A stretch of DNA of 64,000 nucleotides from CAZMNY01 sp964567745 (GTDB lineage Bacteria; Planctomycetota; Planctomycetia; Pirellulales; Pirellulaceae): NCBI GenBank assembly GCA_964567745.1, contig CAZMNY010000017.1, positions 62,001-126,000 of the forward strand, written 5' to 3'. The notes under the pieces were generated by a model. That model saw only the letters and a program-made list of their open reading frames with translations. It was not told where the DNA came from and ran no database searches. Positions 27,775-36,680 of the stretch are shown here, one piece after another (within the stretch, counting starts at the first letter, position 1; every line of letters starts with the position of its first letter). The position numbers were made by a program, and so were the translations under genes.

Positions 27775-28872
27775 ATGGCGGTTTCGATCGGATGCTCCAA
27801 AAGTGATCTCGACACACCCGCATTGTGTATTGATCTCGACGCGATGGAGAGCAATACAGGCGAGATCGTCGAAGCTTGTCGAGCTCGCAACCTGGCATGG
27901 CGTCCCCACTCGAAATGTCACAAGTCGCCCGACATCGGACGCAAGCTGGTCGAGTCGGGCGCGATCGGATTAACTTGCGCCAAGCTTGGCGAAGCTGAAG
28001 TTTTGGGGCGAGGCGGAATCAATGATCTGCTCATCGCCAACATGATCGTCGGCCCTCAAAAGCTCGAACGACTGGCCGCGCTTCGCAAGATCGCCGACCC
28101 CATCGTATGTGTCGATCACGAGGATCAACTCCGCCCGATGTCGGCGCGCATGGAGAACGAGGAAGCGGCGGTTCGTGTTTTAGTGGAAGTCGACATTGGG
28201 CTCGCGCGAGTGGGGTGTCAAGCAGGTCAAGCGACAGTCGAACTTGCTCGGCTGGTTCATGAATTGCCGGGCGTCGAGCTGGCGGGAATTATGGGCTATG
28301 AAGGCCATCTTTTGACGCTTCCGGATCCGGTCGAGAAACGCGAACGCATCGCGGCGGCGCTCGCTTGTTTAGTCGAAACGGCAGAAGCGGTTCGATCCGC
28401 GGGTTTGCCTTGCGACATTGTCTCGTGCGGCGGCACGGGCTCCTTCCTCTACAGCGTGGAAGCTCCAGGCGTTTCCGAGTTGCAGGCCGGCGGGGCGATC
28501 TTCATGGATGAATTTTACCGTCGAGAGTGCCGAATCGAACACCTGAGTCACGCGTTGACCGTGGTCGCGACGGTGGTCAGCTGCCCGACCAAGGAGCGCG
28601 CGATTGTCGACTCGGGTCGCAAGACAATGCACGGAGACTTCTCGCTACCGCGCGTCGTCGGCCGCGAAGACCTTGAGTTTGTACGATTGTCCGCGGAACA
28701 CGGCGAACTCCACTGCGACCCTAGCGGTCCGGGACTGCGCATTGGCGATCGGCTCGAAATCATTCCTGGTTACAGCGATATGACCACGGTGCTGCACAAT
28801 GAGTTCTACGCTTTCCGCGGCGATCGGCTCGAAGCCATTTGGCCGCTCGATGGCCGTGGAAAACTCCAATAG
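27775..28872 (+). CDS. DSD1-family PLP enzyme (D-threonine aldolase / D-serine dehydratase-like)
   Basis: 365 residues from ATG 27775 (a GTG one codon earlier is possible). N-terminal alanine-racemase-like barrel: DLDTPALCIDLDAME, then the PLP-Lys motif RPHSKCHK at residues 43-50, RVLVEVDIGLARVGC and CGGTGSF. The C-terminal beta domain has the metal-site region ending in PGYSDMTTVLHNEFYAFRGD. DSD1 enzymes cleave or dehydrate beta-hydroxy-D-amino acids. It sits immediately upstream of an HpcH/HpaI aldolase on the same strand, consistent with a hydroxyamino-acid degradation module. Confidence 0.92.
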   Translation: MAVSIGCSKSDLDTPALCIDLDAMESNTGEIVEACRARNLAWRPHSKCHKSPDIGRKLVESGAIGLTCAKLGEAEVLGRGGINDLLIANMIVGPQKLERLAALRKIADPIVCVDHEDQLRPMSARMENEEAAVRVLVEVDIGLARVGCQAGQATVELARLVHELPGVELAGIMGYEGHLLTLPDPVEKRERIAAALACLVETAEAVRSAGLPCDIVSCGGTGSFLYSVEAPGVSELQAGGAIFMDEFYRRECRIEHLSHALTVVATVVSCPTKERAIVDSGRKTMHGDFSLPRVVGREDLEFVRLSAEHGELHCDPSGPGLRIGDRLEIIPGYSDMTTVLHNEFYAFRGDRLEAIWPLDGRGKLQ

Positions 28873-28962
28873 CACGTCCGCAACATCTGTTGAATAACGC
28901 CAGCGCGGGCGTCGGCTCGAATTCGAATTCGGTTGAACTCGCAAAGATCAAAGGACCAATTC

Positions 28963-29727
28963 GTGAGACAAAGTAAGACACTGGCTCGTATTCGCGACGG
29001 CAAGCCGGCCGCGATAGCCAACTTGGGTCATTTCATTCCGGCGTTTGTTCGCCACGCTGCGGCAACCGGATTCGACTGCATCTGGCTCGACCTCGAGCAT
29101 CGGACTTGGGACCCGACTCAAGTCCAAGCAATTTTGGCCTTCTTCCACAAGTTCGATATCGATTGCCTATTGCGAGCGCCGACAACCGACCGCGCTCTGC
29201 TCTATCGTTATCTCGAGGACGGCGCGACGGGAGTCATGATTCCGCACGTTGCAACGCGTGAGCAAGCGGAACATCTCGTCGGCGCCTTGCGTTTTCCGCC
29301 GATCGGAAATCGCGGCCTCGACGGTGCCGGGCTCGACTGTGAATTCGACACGAAACAGGGCGCGGCCTATTCTGACGAAGCCAATCGCGAAACGATGCTT
29401 GTGGTCCAGATCGAATCGCCCGAAGCGGTCGCGAACGCCGAACAGATCGCCGCTGTGCCCGGAGTCGACGGGCTGTTTATTGGGCCCGGCGATTTGGGGC
29501 TGCGTCTGAAGCACGACGAAACAGGCCTAACACTCGAGCACGCCGAGCAACAAGTGGCTTCGGCCTGCCGTGAACACGATAAAGCGTGGGGCCGACCAGC
29601 GTTCAGCAAAGAAGATCTTCACTCTCTCAGCGAAAAAGGCGCGCAGCTCTTGGCCTACGGCGGCGACTTCGGATTCCTCCTGCAAGGACTCACCCGCTCT
29701 CAAGCCGATTTCGAAGGCCTGAGATAG
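28963..29727 (+). CDS. HpcH/HpaI aldolase/citrate-lyase family protein
   Basis: I start it at GTG 28963, where AAAGGA lies seven bases upstream; the frame opens at TTG 28933. 254 residues in a TIM barrel: NLGHFIPAFVRHAAATGFDCIWLDLEH, LLRAPTTDRALLYRYLEDGATGVMIPHV, the metal-ligand segment VVQIESPEAV and PGVDGLFIGPGDLGL. These are the landmarks of class II pyruvate aldolases such as 4-hydroxy-2-oxoheptanedioate aldolase, which cleave 2-oxo-4-hydroxy acids. It follows the DSD1 gene by 90 bp and lies 97 bp before the M20 peptidase gene. Confidence 0.92.
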   Translation: MRQSKTLARIRDGKPAAIANLGHFIPAFVRHAAATGFDCIWLDLEHRTWDPTQVQAILAFFHKFDIDCLLRAPTTDRALLYRYLEDGATGVMIPHVATREQAEHLVGALRFPPIGNRGLDGAGLDCEFDTKQGAAYSDEANRETMLVVQIESPEAVANAEQIAAVPGVDGLFIGPGDLGLRLKHDETGLTLEHAEQQVASACREHDKAWGRPAFSKEDLHSLSEKGAQLLAYGGDFGFLLQGLTRSQADFEGLR

Positions 29728-29824
29728 CCTGTGGATCTCGAGTTTCCGGCGAACCGAACAGAGGGCTAGAATGCCCTTGGACACGAATCACAGATTTTAC
29801 CCTTAGACAATAGGCGCCACTTCT

Positions 29825-30997
29825 ATGAATAGTGCTGCAAGTTCGCTCGACTTCGCCAAGCGGTTGATCGGGTTTGAAACTGTGAGTTGCGGATCAAACA
29901 AGGCGATCACGGATGAGATCTCACAGTGGCTCACTGACTTGGATTTCGCCATCGAACGCATTGACTACGAAGACGTCAAGGGAGTCGCAAAATCGTGCGT
30001 TCTCGCAAAGAAGGGCACCGGCGTTGGCGGCACCGCCTATTTCGGCCACACCGACGTGGTCCCGGTTGATGATTGGCAATTTGCCCCGAGCGGACCATTC
30101 GAGCCGACTGTCGTCAAAGAGCGTCTCTACGGTCGAGGCAGCTGCGACATGAAGGGCTCGATCGCATGCGCGCTTGCCGCAGCGAGCCACCATAGTCAAG
30201 CGTCGTTCGCCGAACCCCTTTATATTGCCTGCACCGCCGACGAAGAGATTGGCTACGAAGGTGCCAGGCAAGTCGCCGAGCGATCGGAATTCTACCGCGA
30301 GATGGTCGAACACGACACGCTCACGTTGATCGGCGAGCCGACCGAGCTGCGAGTTGTGCACGCCCACAAAGGCACATACGGTTTCCGCGCTGTATCGCAT
30401 GGCGAGTCGGCTCACTCCAGTACCGCGGAGGGCTTGAACGCCAACTTGGCGATGATTCCATTCCTCGTTGAGATGAAAGCGATTCACGACCAAACCGAGT
30501 CGCTCGAAGAATGGAAGAACCACGAATTCTCACCGCCGACCATGGGTTGGAACATCGGCGTCAACGACCATACTTTCGCGATCAACATCAAGCCTCCGCA
30601 GAGCGTCTGCACTGTCTACTACCGCCCCATGCCCGGCGTTGACGGGCGTCCCTTGCTCGATCGAGCTCGTCGGGCCGCCGAGAAATGTGGCATTGAATTC
30701 ATCGTCGAACGGTGTGCGGAAGCTGTCTACGTCGATTCAAATTCGGAACACATTCAACAACTTGCCGAATTGGCCGGAACTGGATCGGCGGCCACAGTAT
30801 CGTACGGCACGGACGGCGCCATGCTTCGCGATCTCAAGCGAATCGCGGTCATCGGCCCAGGCAGTATCGAGCAAGCGCATACGTGTGACGAGTGGATTGA
30901 CCTGCGCCAACTCGAACTCGGCGCCGACTTCTATCGGCGCGTGATTGAACGATGGTGCCTGGCACCCGTCAGCGCCGCCGCTCGATCGTGTGAGTGA
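29825..30997 (+). CDS. M20-family metallopeptidase, ArgE/DapE type
   Basis: 390 residues from ATG 29825. The dizinc aminoacylase signature is complete: GHTDVVPVDDW, RGSCDMKGSIAC, the catalytic/ligand TADEEIGYEGA, IGEPTELRVVHAHKG and the C-terminal GPGSIEQAHTCDEW. It resembles acetylornithine deacetylase (N-acetyl-ornithine to ornithine). The next gene is N-acetylglutamate-synthase-like, which supports an arginine-pathway role. The C-terminal tail WCLAPVSAAARSCE is encoded by DNA containing GGTGCCTGGCACCC (30954-30967) and looks like an extension of the conserved fold. Confidence 0.9.
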   Translation: MNSAASSLDFAKRLIGFETVSCGSNKAITDEISQWLTDLDFAIERIDYEDVKGVAKSCVLAKKGTGVGGTAYFGHTDVVPVDDWQFAPSGPFEPTVVKERLYGRGSCDMKGSIACALAAASHHSQASFAEPLYIACTADEEIGYEGARQVAERSEFYREMVEHDTLTLIGEPTELRVVHAHKGTYGFRAVSHGESAHSSTAEGLNANLAMIPFLVEMKAIHDQTESLEEWKNHEFSPPTMGWNIGVNDHTFAINIKPPQSVCTVYYRPMPGVDGRPLLDRARRAAEKCGIEFIVERCAEAVYVDSNSEHIQQLAELAGTGSAATVSYGTDGAMLRDLKRIAVIGPGSIEQAHTCDEWIDLRQLELGADFYRRVIERWCLAPVSAAARSCE

Positions 30998-31057
30998 GTG
31001 AGTGAAGCGCTTGTTATCACGGCCCCATTGACGCTCCAAACAGCAGGCAGAAAGTGC

Positions 31058-31498
31058 ATGGCCAGTTCAGAACCGACTCAGAAGTTTCAGCTCCGCCGAG
31101 CTGCCGTCGAAGACCTTGATCCGCTGATCGACTTTCTGAAGCCCTTCGTCGATGCCAAACACATTCTGCCTCGCAATGTCGGAGAACTGCAATTGCTCTT
31201 GGCCAATGGATTCGTCGCGGAGTCCGAGGCTGTTATGATCGGTTTTGCGGCCGTCGAGGTCTATTCGCCGAAGATGGCCGAGATTCAGTGCCTCGCAGTC
31301 GACTCTGCATATCGCCGAGTTGGTATCGGGCGCGAGCTGGTCCAGCTTTGCGTCGAACGAGCTCGCGACCTGAAGATTCGCGAACTAATGGCCATCACCG
31401 TGGAGGATGCTTTCCTCGTCGACTGCGGGTTCGACTATTCCTTGCCGAATCAGAAACGGGCATTGTTCATCGAGACGTGGTCGCCAGACGGTGAATAG
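31058..31498 (+). CDS. GNAT acetyltransferase, N-acetylglutamate-synthase-like
   Basis: ATG 31058 gives 146 residues; an upstream GTG at 30998 would add an unconserved leader. One GNAT domain: RRAAVEDLDPLIDFLKPFVD, the acetyl-CoA P-loop CLAVDSAYRRVGIGREL (R/Q-x-x-G-x-G/A), then a C-terminal VDCGFDYSLPNQKRALF. The segments KHILPRN and KMAEIQCLAVD match the short ArgA-type synthases. It follows the ArgE-like gene by 60 bp on the same strand, so both steps around N-acetylated intermediates of arginine synthesis may be encoded together. Confidence 0.85.
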   Translation: MASSEPTQKFQLRRAAVEDLDPLIDFLKPFVDAKHILPRNVGELQLLLANGFVAESEAVMIGFAAVEVYSPKMAEIQCLAVDSAYRRVGIGRELVQLCVERARDLKIRELMAITVEDAFLVDCGFDYSLPNQKRALFIETWSPDGE

Positions 31499-31572
31499 TC
31501 GCTTCCGATTCGCTTGTGCCGACGGCGCACGAAGGTAACCGACAGACTGACAGAATCGAGTTGACGGCGAAA

Positions 31573-33057
31573 TCAGCTCAGAAGTTTTTGCAGCACGTGA
31601 CCGTGAACATTGGTCAGACGGCGATCGATGCCATTGTGCCGAAACGTCAGTCGCGTGTGGTCGAGCCCCAGCAAGTGAAGAATGGTGGCGTTGAGATCGT
31701 GCACCGAGGAAACATCTTCAACGGCTTTGAACCCTAGCTCGTCGGTCACACCGTAGCTCACTCCGCCTTTGACTCCCGCTCCGCCGAGCCACGCGGTGAA
31801 TCCATAGGGGTTGTGATCTCGCCCCTTGGCGCCCTTTTGAAACATCGGCATTCGCCCGAATTCCGTGCACCAGACGACAAGCGTGTCCTCCAGTAGGCCT
31901 CGTTGCTTGAGGTCCTTAAAGAGCGCTGCCGCGGGCTGGTCTAGGATCTCGCCGTGCACGTCGTACTGCTCGCGAAGTTTCGAGTGACCGTCCCAATTCA
32001 GTTGACCGCCGCTGGCATACGCGCCGTTGAACAACTGAACAAAGCGAACGCCGTTCTCGATCAAGCGCCGCGCCAAGATCGCGTTCTTGGCGAAGGCTGC
32101 TTTTGTTTTGTTTTTCGAATCGGCCCCGTACATCTTCAACGTATGCTGCGTCTCCGTTGATAGGTCGCTGATTTTCGGCACAGACAACTGCATCCTCGCC
32201 GCCAACTCATAACTTGCGATCCGAGCAGCCAGATTGCCATCCTTGGGTTGAAGCTTGAGCTGTTCGTCGTTCAGCAGCCGAAGCAACGATCGAGCCGACT
32301 CGTCGGCATCGCGACTGATTCGGTTCGGCGGCAACAAGTTCTCAATTGGCTTACTGCTGCTGAATGGAGTCCCCTGAAACACGGCGGGGAGAAAACCAGG
32401 ACCCCAATTATTGACGCTCGCTTGCGGAACGCCTCGCGGATCGGGAATCGCCACAAACGCCGGCAAATCCTGATTCTCGCAACCGAGCGCATAAGTGACC
32501 CAGGCACCGATGCTGGGGAAACCGTCGAGCACGAATCCCGTTGAGAGAAAGTTCTCGGCTGGACCATGGGTGTTTGAGTTGCTCGTCAGAGTGTGAACGA
32601 ACGCGATATCATCGACCAAGCTTCCCAAATGAGGAATCATGTCCGAGACCATTTTGCCGCACTCGCCACGCGGACGAAATGCATATTGCGGTCGTGCCAG
32701 ATTCCCCGCGGGGCCCTGAAACGTCACCGCTGGTCCGCCGACGAGCGGCTTGCCGTCCTGCCGCGCCAGCTCGGGCTTGTAGTCGTACGTTTCCAATTGA
32801 CTACATGCGCCGGCGCAAAAGATCACCAGAACATTCTTGGCCTTCGGAGCTCGATGCGGAGCGCGAGGCGCATTGGGGCGAGCAGGATCAATCGCTTCGG
32901 TGGGCGCCGCGAGCAGGCCGTCATCGCCAAGCAAACTCGCCAAGGCGATTCCGCTGAGCCCGGTTGCCGTCTGCCCAAAGAAGTATCGGCGCAAGAGCGT
33001 CCGACGCTCAACTGGCGAAACAGGATCTCTCTCGGCCGTAGTATGAAATCGATTCAT
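31573..33057 (-). CDS. DUF1501 protein, Tat-exported
   Basis: 494 residues from ATG 33057, 4-bp ATGA overlap with the upstream gene. A Tat-like leader is visible (RRTLLRRYFFGQTATGLSGIALASLL). The body has KNVLVIFCAGACSQLETYDYKP, LVGGPAVTFQGPAG, NSNTHGPAENFLSTGF, VPQASVNNWGPGFLP and FGRMPMFQKGAKGRDHNPYGF, the landmarks of DUF1501, an alkaline-phosphatase/sulfatase-fold family. Predicted exported; the reaction is not established. Operon with the DUF1549/1553 gene directly upstream. Confidence 0.93.
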   Translation of the reverse strand: MNRFHTTAERDPVSPVERRTLLRRYFFGQTATGLSGIALASLLGDDGLLAAPTEAIDPARPNAPRAPHRAPKAKNVLVIFCAGACSQLETYDYKPELARQDGKPLVGGPAVTFQGPAGNLARPQYAFRPRGECGKMVSDMIPHLGSLVDDIAFVHTLTSNSNTHGPAENFLSTGFVLDGFPSIGAWVTYALGCENQDLPAFVAIPDPRGVPQASVNNWGPGFLPAVFQGTPFSSSKPIENLLPPNRISRDADESARSLLRLLNDEQLKLQPKDGNLAARIASYELAARMQLSVPKISDLSTETQHTLKMYGADSKNKTKAAFAKNAILARRLIENGVRFVQLFNGAYASGGQLNWDGHSKLREQYDVHGEILDQPAAALFKDLKQRGLLEDTLVVWCTEFGRMPMFQKGAKGRDHNPYGFTAWLGGAGVKGGVSYGVTDELGFKAVEDVSSVHDLNATILHLLGLDHTRLTFRHNGIDRRLTNVHGHVLQKLLS

Positions 33058-36000
33058 GGGACAAACAAGAACTCGCTGCTGTTGAAGATCGCTCGGCAGA
33101 GCGTTGGCAAACCGTGAGCGTCAACCGCGCGCTTTGACGCGGCTGCTTCTTTGGAGGTCGGCGAGCGGCCCAACGCAAGCCGAAACGCCAATTTGACTTG
33201 GGACGCAATCGACGTGTCGTCCTCGCGTTTGATGCGTTCCGCAAACGCCTCAGCCTGGCTCAATACAAACGGACTGTTGAACAGGTTGAGTGCCTGAATC
33301 GCCGTAGTCGATTGCCCTCGGCGAGGAGTTGGGAGTCCCGCGTCGGGGCAGTCAAAGGCACCGAACACCGGTACCGGCTCCATGCGAATTTTGTGTGCAT
33401 AGATCATGCGTCTCAGTTCGTTCTGGCTAAACTCTTCGACCGGAGGAAAGCCCGACAAACCGCCTCGTGTCTTAAAGAAATTGAACCCCGGCCCGCCGGC
33501 CTCCAAATTGAGTTGCCCGCTGACAGCCAGCAAGCAATCGCGAATCGACTCCGCTTCGAGTCGGCGACTGGGAAACCGCCAGAGCAGCCGACAATCCGCG
33601 TCCACGACAAAGGGATCTCGCAAAGAAGAAATTGGAGCGCCTTGCACTCTCGCGATTTGTCGACTTCGCCAAATCGAACTCTGTTGGTAACAGTCCGACG
33701 ACATGATCAAACGATGGAGCTTTTTCAGTGACCAACCGTTGTGGATGAACTCGTTAGCCAACCAGTCCAACAATTCAGGATGAGAAGGCGAGGCGCCGTT
33801 GAGTCCAAAATCGCTCGAAGTCTCGACGATCCCAACGCCAAAATGATACTGCCAAACGCGGTTCGCTATGACTCGCGCTGTCAACGGGTTCTGCGACGAC
33901 GCAACCCATGACGCCAAAGTCGTTCGGCGAGTTGAATCGGAGGCTGTCGAGGCAAGCGGCTCGCCGCCAAAGATCGAAAGCGCCCGCGGCGCAACCATTT
34001 CGGTCGGCTGTTCGGGGTCGCCGCGGCGAAGAACAAACGTCTTGTCCGGCTCGCGAAACGTCCCGCCAAATACTTTCCGCGGTTCGATCAAACCGGCGTG
34101 CTTCGCTTTTAACTCTCGCAGACGCTTATCGAGTTTTATCAAATCGTCCTGATTCGAATCGCTTTGATTCCGCAAGAGCGATTGCACGTGGTCATGCGGC
34201 GTCCCCATCGGCACTCGGTCCGAGCTGGACGCGACCAGGCGCCAATTGATGCCGTCGACCGAGGATTCAATACGATACCGGATCGGCAAGCGGTCTTTGT
34301 ACTTGCCCTCTCGGTCTCGCGCCCATTCGATCCGGCCGATCTGCTCCGCTTGAGCGAATTCAAGCTGAACCCATCCGCGTCCCAGTTCATCGGAAATCCA
34401 ACTGAAGCTGTTTCCGTACTTTCCGTCATTGATGTGCTTTAGTTGGTGACGGCCCGTGTTCGAGTAGTTGCCCGACGAGGATGCCTTGGCGCCACGTTTT
34501 GCCAACGCCACATTGACGGATGGATCGGAAGCGGAAAACACCTCCAATTCGTCCAGGCATGGTTGATAGCGATTGTTTTCATTTGTCGCCAGCGACGTAA
34601 ACCGAATGAACCGGCTTTCGAGTGGCGAAAACGCTTCGACCGTGAGACCAGCATCAACGGGCCCGCGAAGTTTTGGGAGCCGCTTCAGACCCGCCGACGC
34701 ACTCGGCTCCGCTTGAAGCACAACCGTGTCCGCCGTGACAATCCCTTGCGATTTTCCGCCGCGGAGGACCAGTCGCGACGCCGGCGTCAGCTCATGAACG
34801 CCAATATCATGTAGCCCGCTCCACGCCGGCTTGTTTGGACTCGGTCGCTCGGCGGTTCCCGAAAAGTATCGCTGATCGACGCTCGCCAATTCACGCTGGT
34901 CGTTGTTTGTCTTCAAGTCGCCGTCGAGATCCAACACATAGCGCGCGTCGAGCACATGAGACGCTTCGCGATTGACGCCCCATGAAACCCAAATCCGAAA
35001 CCGTCCTTGCGATTTCGGATTCCAGGAAAACAGGTCGCGGCCCTGCTCGCTGCGCCACCACGCGTACCGCCCGCCGCTTAGATTCGCCACGCGCGACTTG
35101 TCCCCTTTGTCGCCGCGTGTTCCGCGCAAGTCGCCTTTCGCGTTTTCGCCATGCCCCTGTCTTTTCTGCAACGTTGTCACTCGCTCCGGGTCGTCATCGT
35201 CAAGCACGATCGTCGCAGCTGTAAACGCTTTCGGCTCGAGTGATGATAGGCGACTTTGAACTTGCTCGATCGACTCACCCAGTCGCGACGCCTCCGCCAT
35301 TCGCTGTTCGTAGCTTGCGTCTCGAATCTCGCGGTCGCCGTAATCGACACCCGCAAAGAAAGCTTGCATCGAGTAGTAGTCCGATTGCGAAATCGGGTCG
35401 AACTTATGATCGTGACACCGCGAACAACCAACCGTGAGCCCAAGAAACGTGGTGCCGACGCCGACCACGATCTCGTCGAGCGAGTCCTGACGAGCCAGAC
35501 GCATCGAAGCCTTGTCTTTGCCGATCTGACCCGGCAGCAAGGCGGCAGCGGCAACGAGGAATCCGGTGGCGGTGTCAGCGCCTAGAGTATCTCCCGCCAA
35601 TTGCTCCATAACGAATTTGTCGTACGGCTTGTCGGCATTGAACGCACGAATAACATAATCGCGGTAACGCCACGCGTTCGGCCTAGGCGTATTGACCTCA
35701 AACCCATGAGTGTCGGCGTAGCGGACGATGTCGAGCCAATGCTGGGCCCAACGCTCGCCGTAACGCGGACTGGCGAGCAGCTCGTCAATCAAGTCGAGGA
35801 CCGCTTGACGGTTGTGCCTGGCACCCGCTTTGTCTGAACGCGACTTCTCTTTTCCGCCGCGTTCGGCAAACCGTGTAGTCCAGTGGTCGAGTTCGGCCGG
35901 CGTCGGCGGTAGGCCTTGTAAATCCAAATACATTCGCCGGATCAACATTCGAGCCCCGGCCTGCTCTGCCCCGTGCAAACCAGCCGTTCTAAGCCGCTTG

Positions 36001-36587
36001 CCGACATAATAATCGATGGACCGTCCTTTGACTTGACGGCGCGGGGGCAACGGCTGAAACGCCCAATGCGATTTCGGGTCAACTTGCGGCTTTTCGTCAG
36101 CGGGCCCTTTCGCGCCGCTCTTCAGCCAAGCTTCCACCATCGCTATCTGATCGCGAGTCATCGGCTCGCCCTGCGGCGGCATTCGGTCCGATTCATCGTC
36201 ACTCGATACTCGCTCAAGCAAGATACTCTCGAGCGGCGAATCAGCGTCCAACGATGGCCCCGAATCCCCTCCACGCTTCATGGCGGAAACCGTATCGAGC
36301 CGCAGACCAGCTTCCTGTTTGATCGGACCGTGGCAAGCGAAACACTTGGCCTTGAGCAACGGCTTGACCTCGCTCAAGTATTTACTGGTCGAATCGCGGG
36401 CAGCAACCGAGTCGTCCGCTGCGGCCGAAGCAGGCCCGACAACGAAGCCACAGAAGGCAACGAGGCCAAAAAAGGAAGGGACGACCAAGGCGAGCATCGC
36501 GGGCACCTGGTCTCGGCAGGGGATGCGAATCGACATAGGCGTGTTGCTATTGGTTGGAAGGCCACTGCCCAGCTGCTCGTTCGCCAT
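33054..36587 (-). CDS. Planctomycete cytochrome-C/DUF1549/DUF1553 protein with discoidin-like domain
   Basis: 1177 residues from ATG 36587. The sequence is led by MANEQLGSG and a hydrophobic helix at residues about 29-55. Cytochrome-like haem motif 1 is C82FACH86 (PSCyt1); a second is C388-x-x-C391-H392-DHKF in the DUF1549/PSD1 region (GERWAQHWLDIVRYADTHGF precedes it). An F5/8-type discoidin-like domain follows in the middle (SRFIRFTSLATNENNRY; GRGWVQLEFAQAEQIGRIEW), and DUF1553 is at the C-terminus (WRFPSRRLEAESIRDCLLAVSGQLN; PRRGQSTTAIQALNLFNSPF). The pairing with DUF1501 is the usual planctomycete arrangement. An exported redox or carbohydrate-processing role is often proposed for the family but not shown. 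An in-frame insert near residue 256 contains GTGCCTGGCACCCG (35814-35827). Confidence 0.93.
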   Translation of the reverse strand: MANEQLGSGLPTNSNTPMSIRIPCRDQVPAMLALVVPSFFGLVAFCGFVVGPASAAADDSVAARDSTSKYLSEVKPLLKAKCFACHGPIKQEAGLRLDTVSAMKRGGDSGPSLDADSPLESILLERVSSDDESDRMPPQGEPMTRDQIAMVEAWLKSGAKGPADEKPQVDPKSHWAFQPLPPRRQVKGRSIDYYVGKRLRTAGLHGAEQAGARMLIRRMYLDLQGLPPTPAELDHWTTRFAERGGKEKSRSDKAGARHNRQAVLDLIDELLASPRYGERWAQHWLDIVRYADTHGFEVNTPRPNAWRYRDYVIRAFNADKPYDKFVMEQLAGDTLGADTATGFLVAAAALLPGQIGKDKASMRLARQDSLDEIVVGVGTTFLGLTVGCSRCHDHKFDPISQSDYYSMQAFFAGVDYGDREIRDASYEQRMAEASRLGESIEQVQSRLSSLEPKAFTAATIVLDDDDPERVTTLQKRQGHGENAKGDLRGTRGDKGDKSRVANLSGGRYAWWRSEQGRDLFSWNPKSQGRFRIWVSWGVNREASHVLDARYVLDLDGDLKTNNDQRELASVDQRYFSGTAERPSPNKPAWSGLHDIGVHELTPASRLVLRGGKSQGIVTADTVVLQAEPSASAGLKRLPKLRGPVDAGLTVEAFSPLESRFIRFTSLATNENNRYQPCLDELEVFSASDPSVNVALAKRGAKASSSGNYSNTGRHQLKHINDGKYGNSFSWISDELGRGWVQLEFAQAEQIGRIEWARDREGKYKDRLPIRYRIESSVDGINWRLVASSSDRVPMGTPHDHVQSLLRNQSDSNQDDLIKLDKRLRELKAKHAGLIEPRKVFGGTFREPDKTFVLRRGDPEQPTEMVAPRALSIFGGEPLASTASDSTRRTTLASWVASSQNPLTARVIANRVWQYHFGVGIVETSSDFGLNGASPSHPELLDWLANEFIHNGWSLKKLHRLIMSSDCYQQSSIWRSRQIARVQGAPISSLRDPFVVDADCRLLWRFPSRRLEAESIRDCLLAVSGQLNLEAGGPGFNFFKTRGGLSGFPPVEEFSQNELRRMIYAHKIRMEPVPVFGAFDCPDAGLPTPRRGQSTTAIQALNLFNSPFVLSQAEAFAERIKREDDTSIASQVKLAFRLALGRSPTSKEAAASKRAVDAHGLPTLCRAIFNSSEFLFVP

Positions 36588-36680
36588 TCTAAAATGCCGT
36601 GAACGACGAACCGCCGGGCGCTGCTTCCATTGTATCGATGACCGAGGATCGATTCCACAACGCGACCGCCGCGATGGCGA

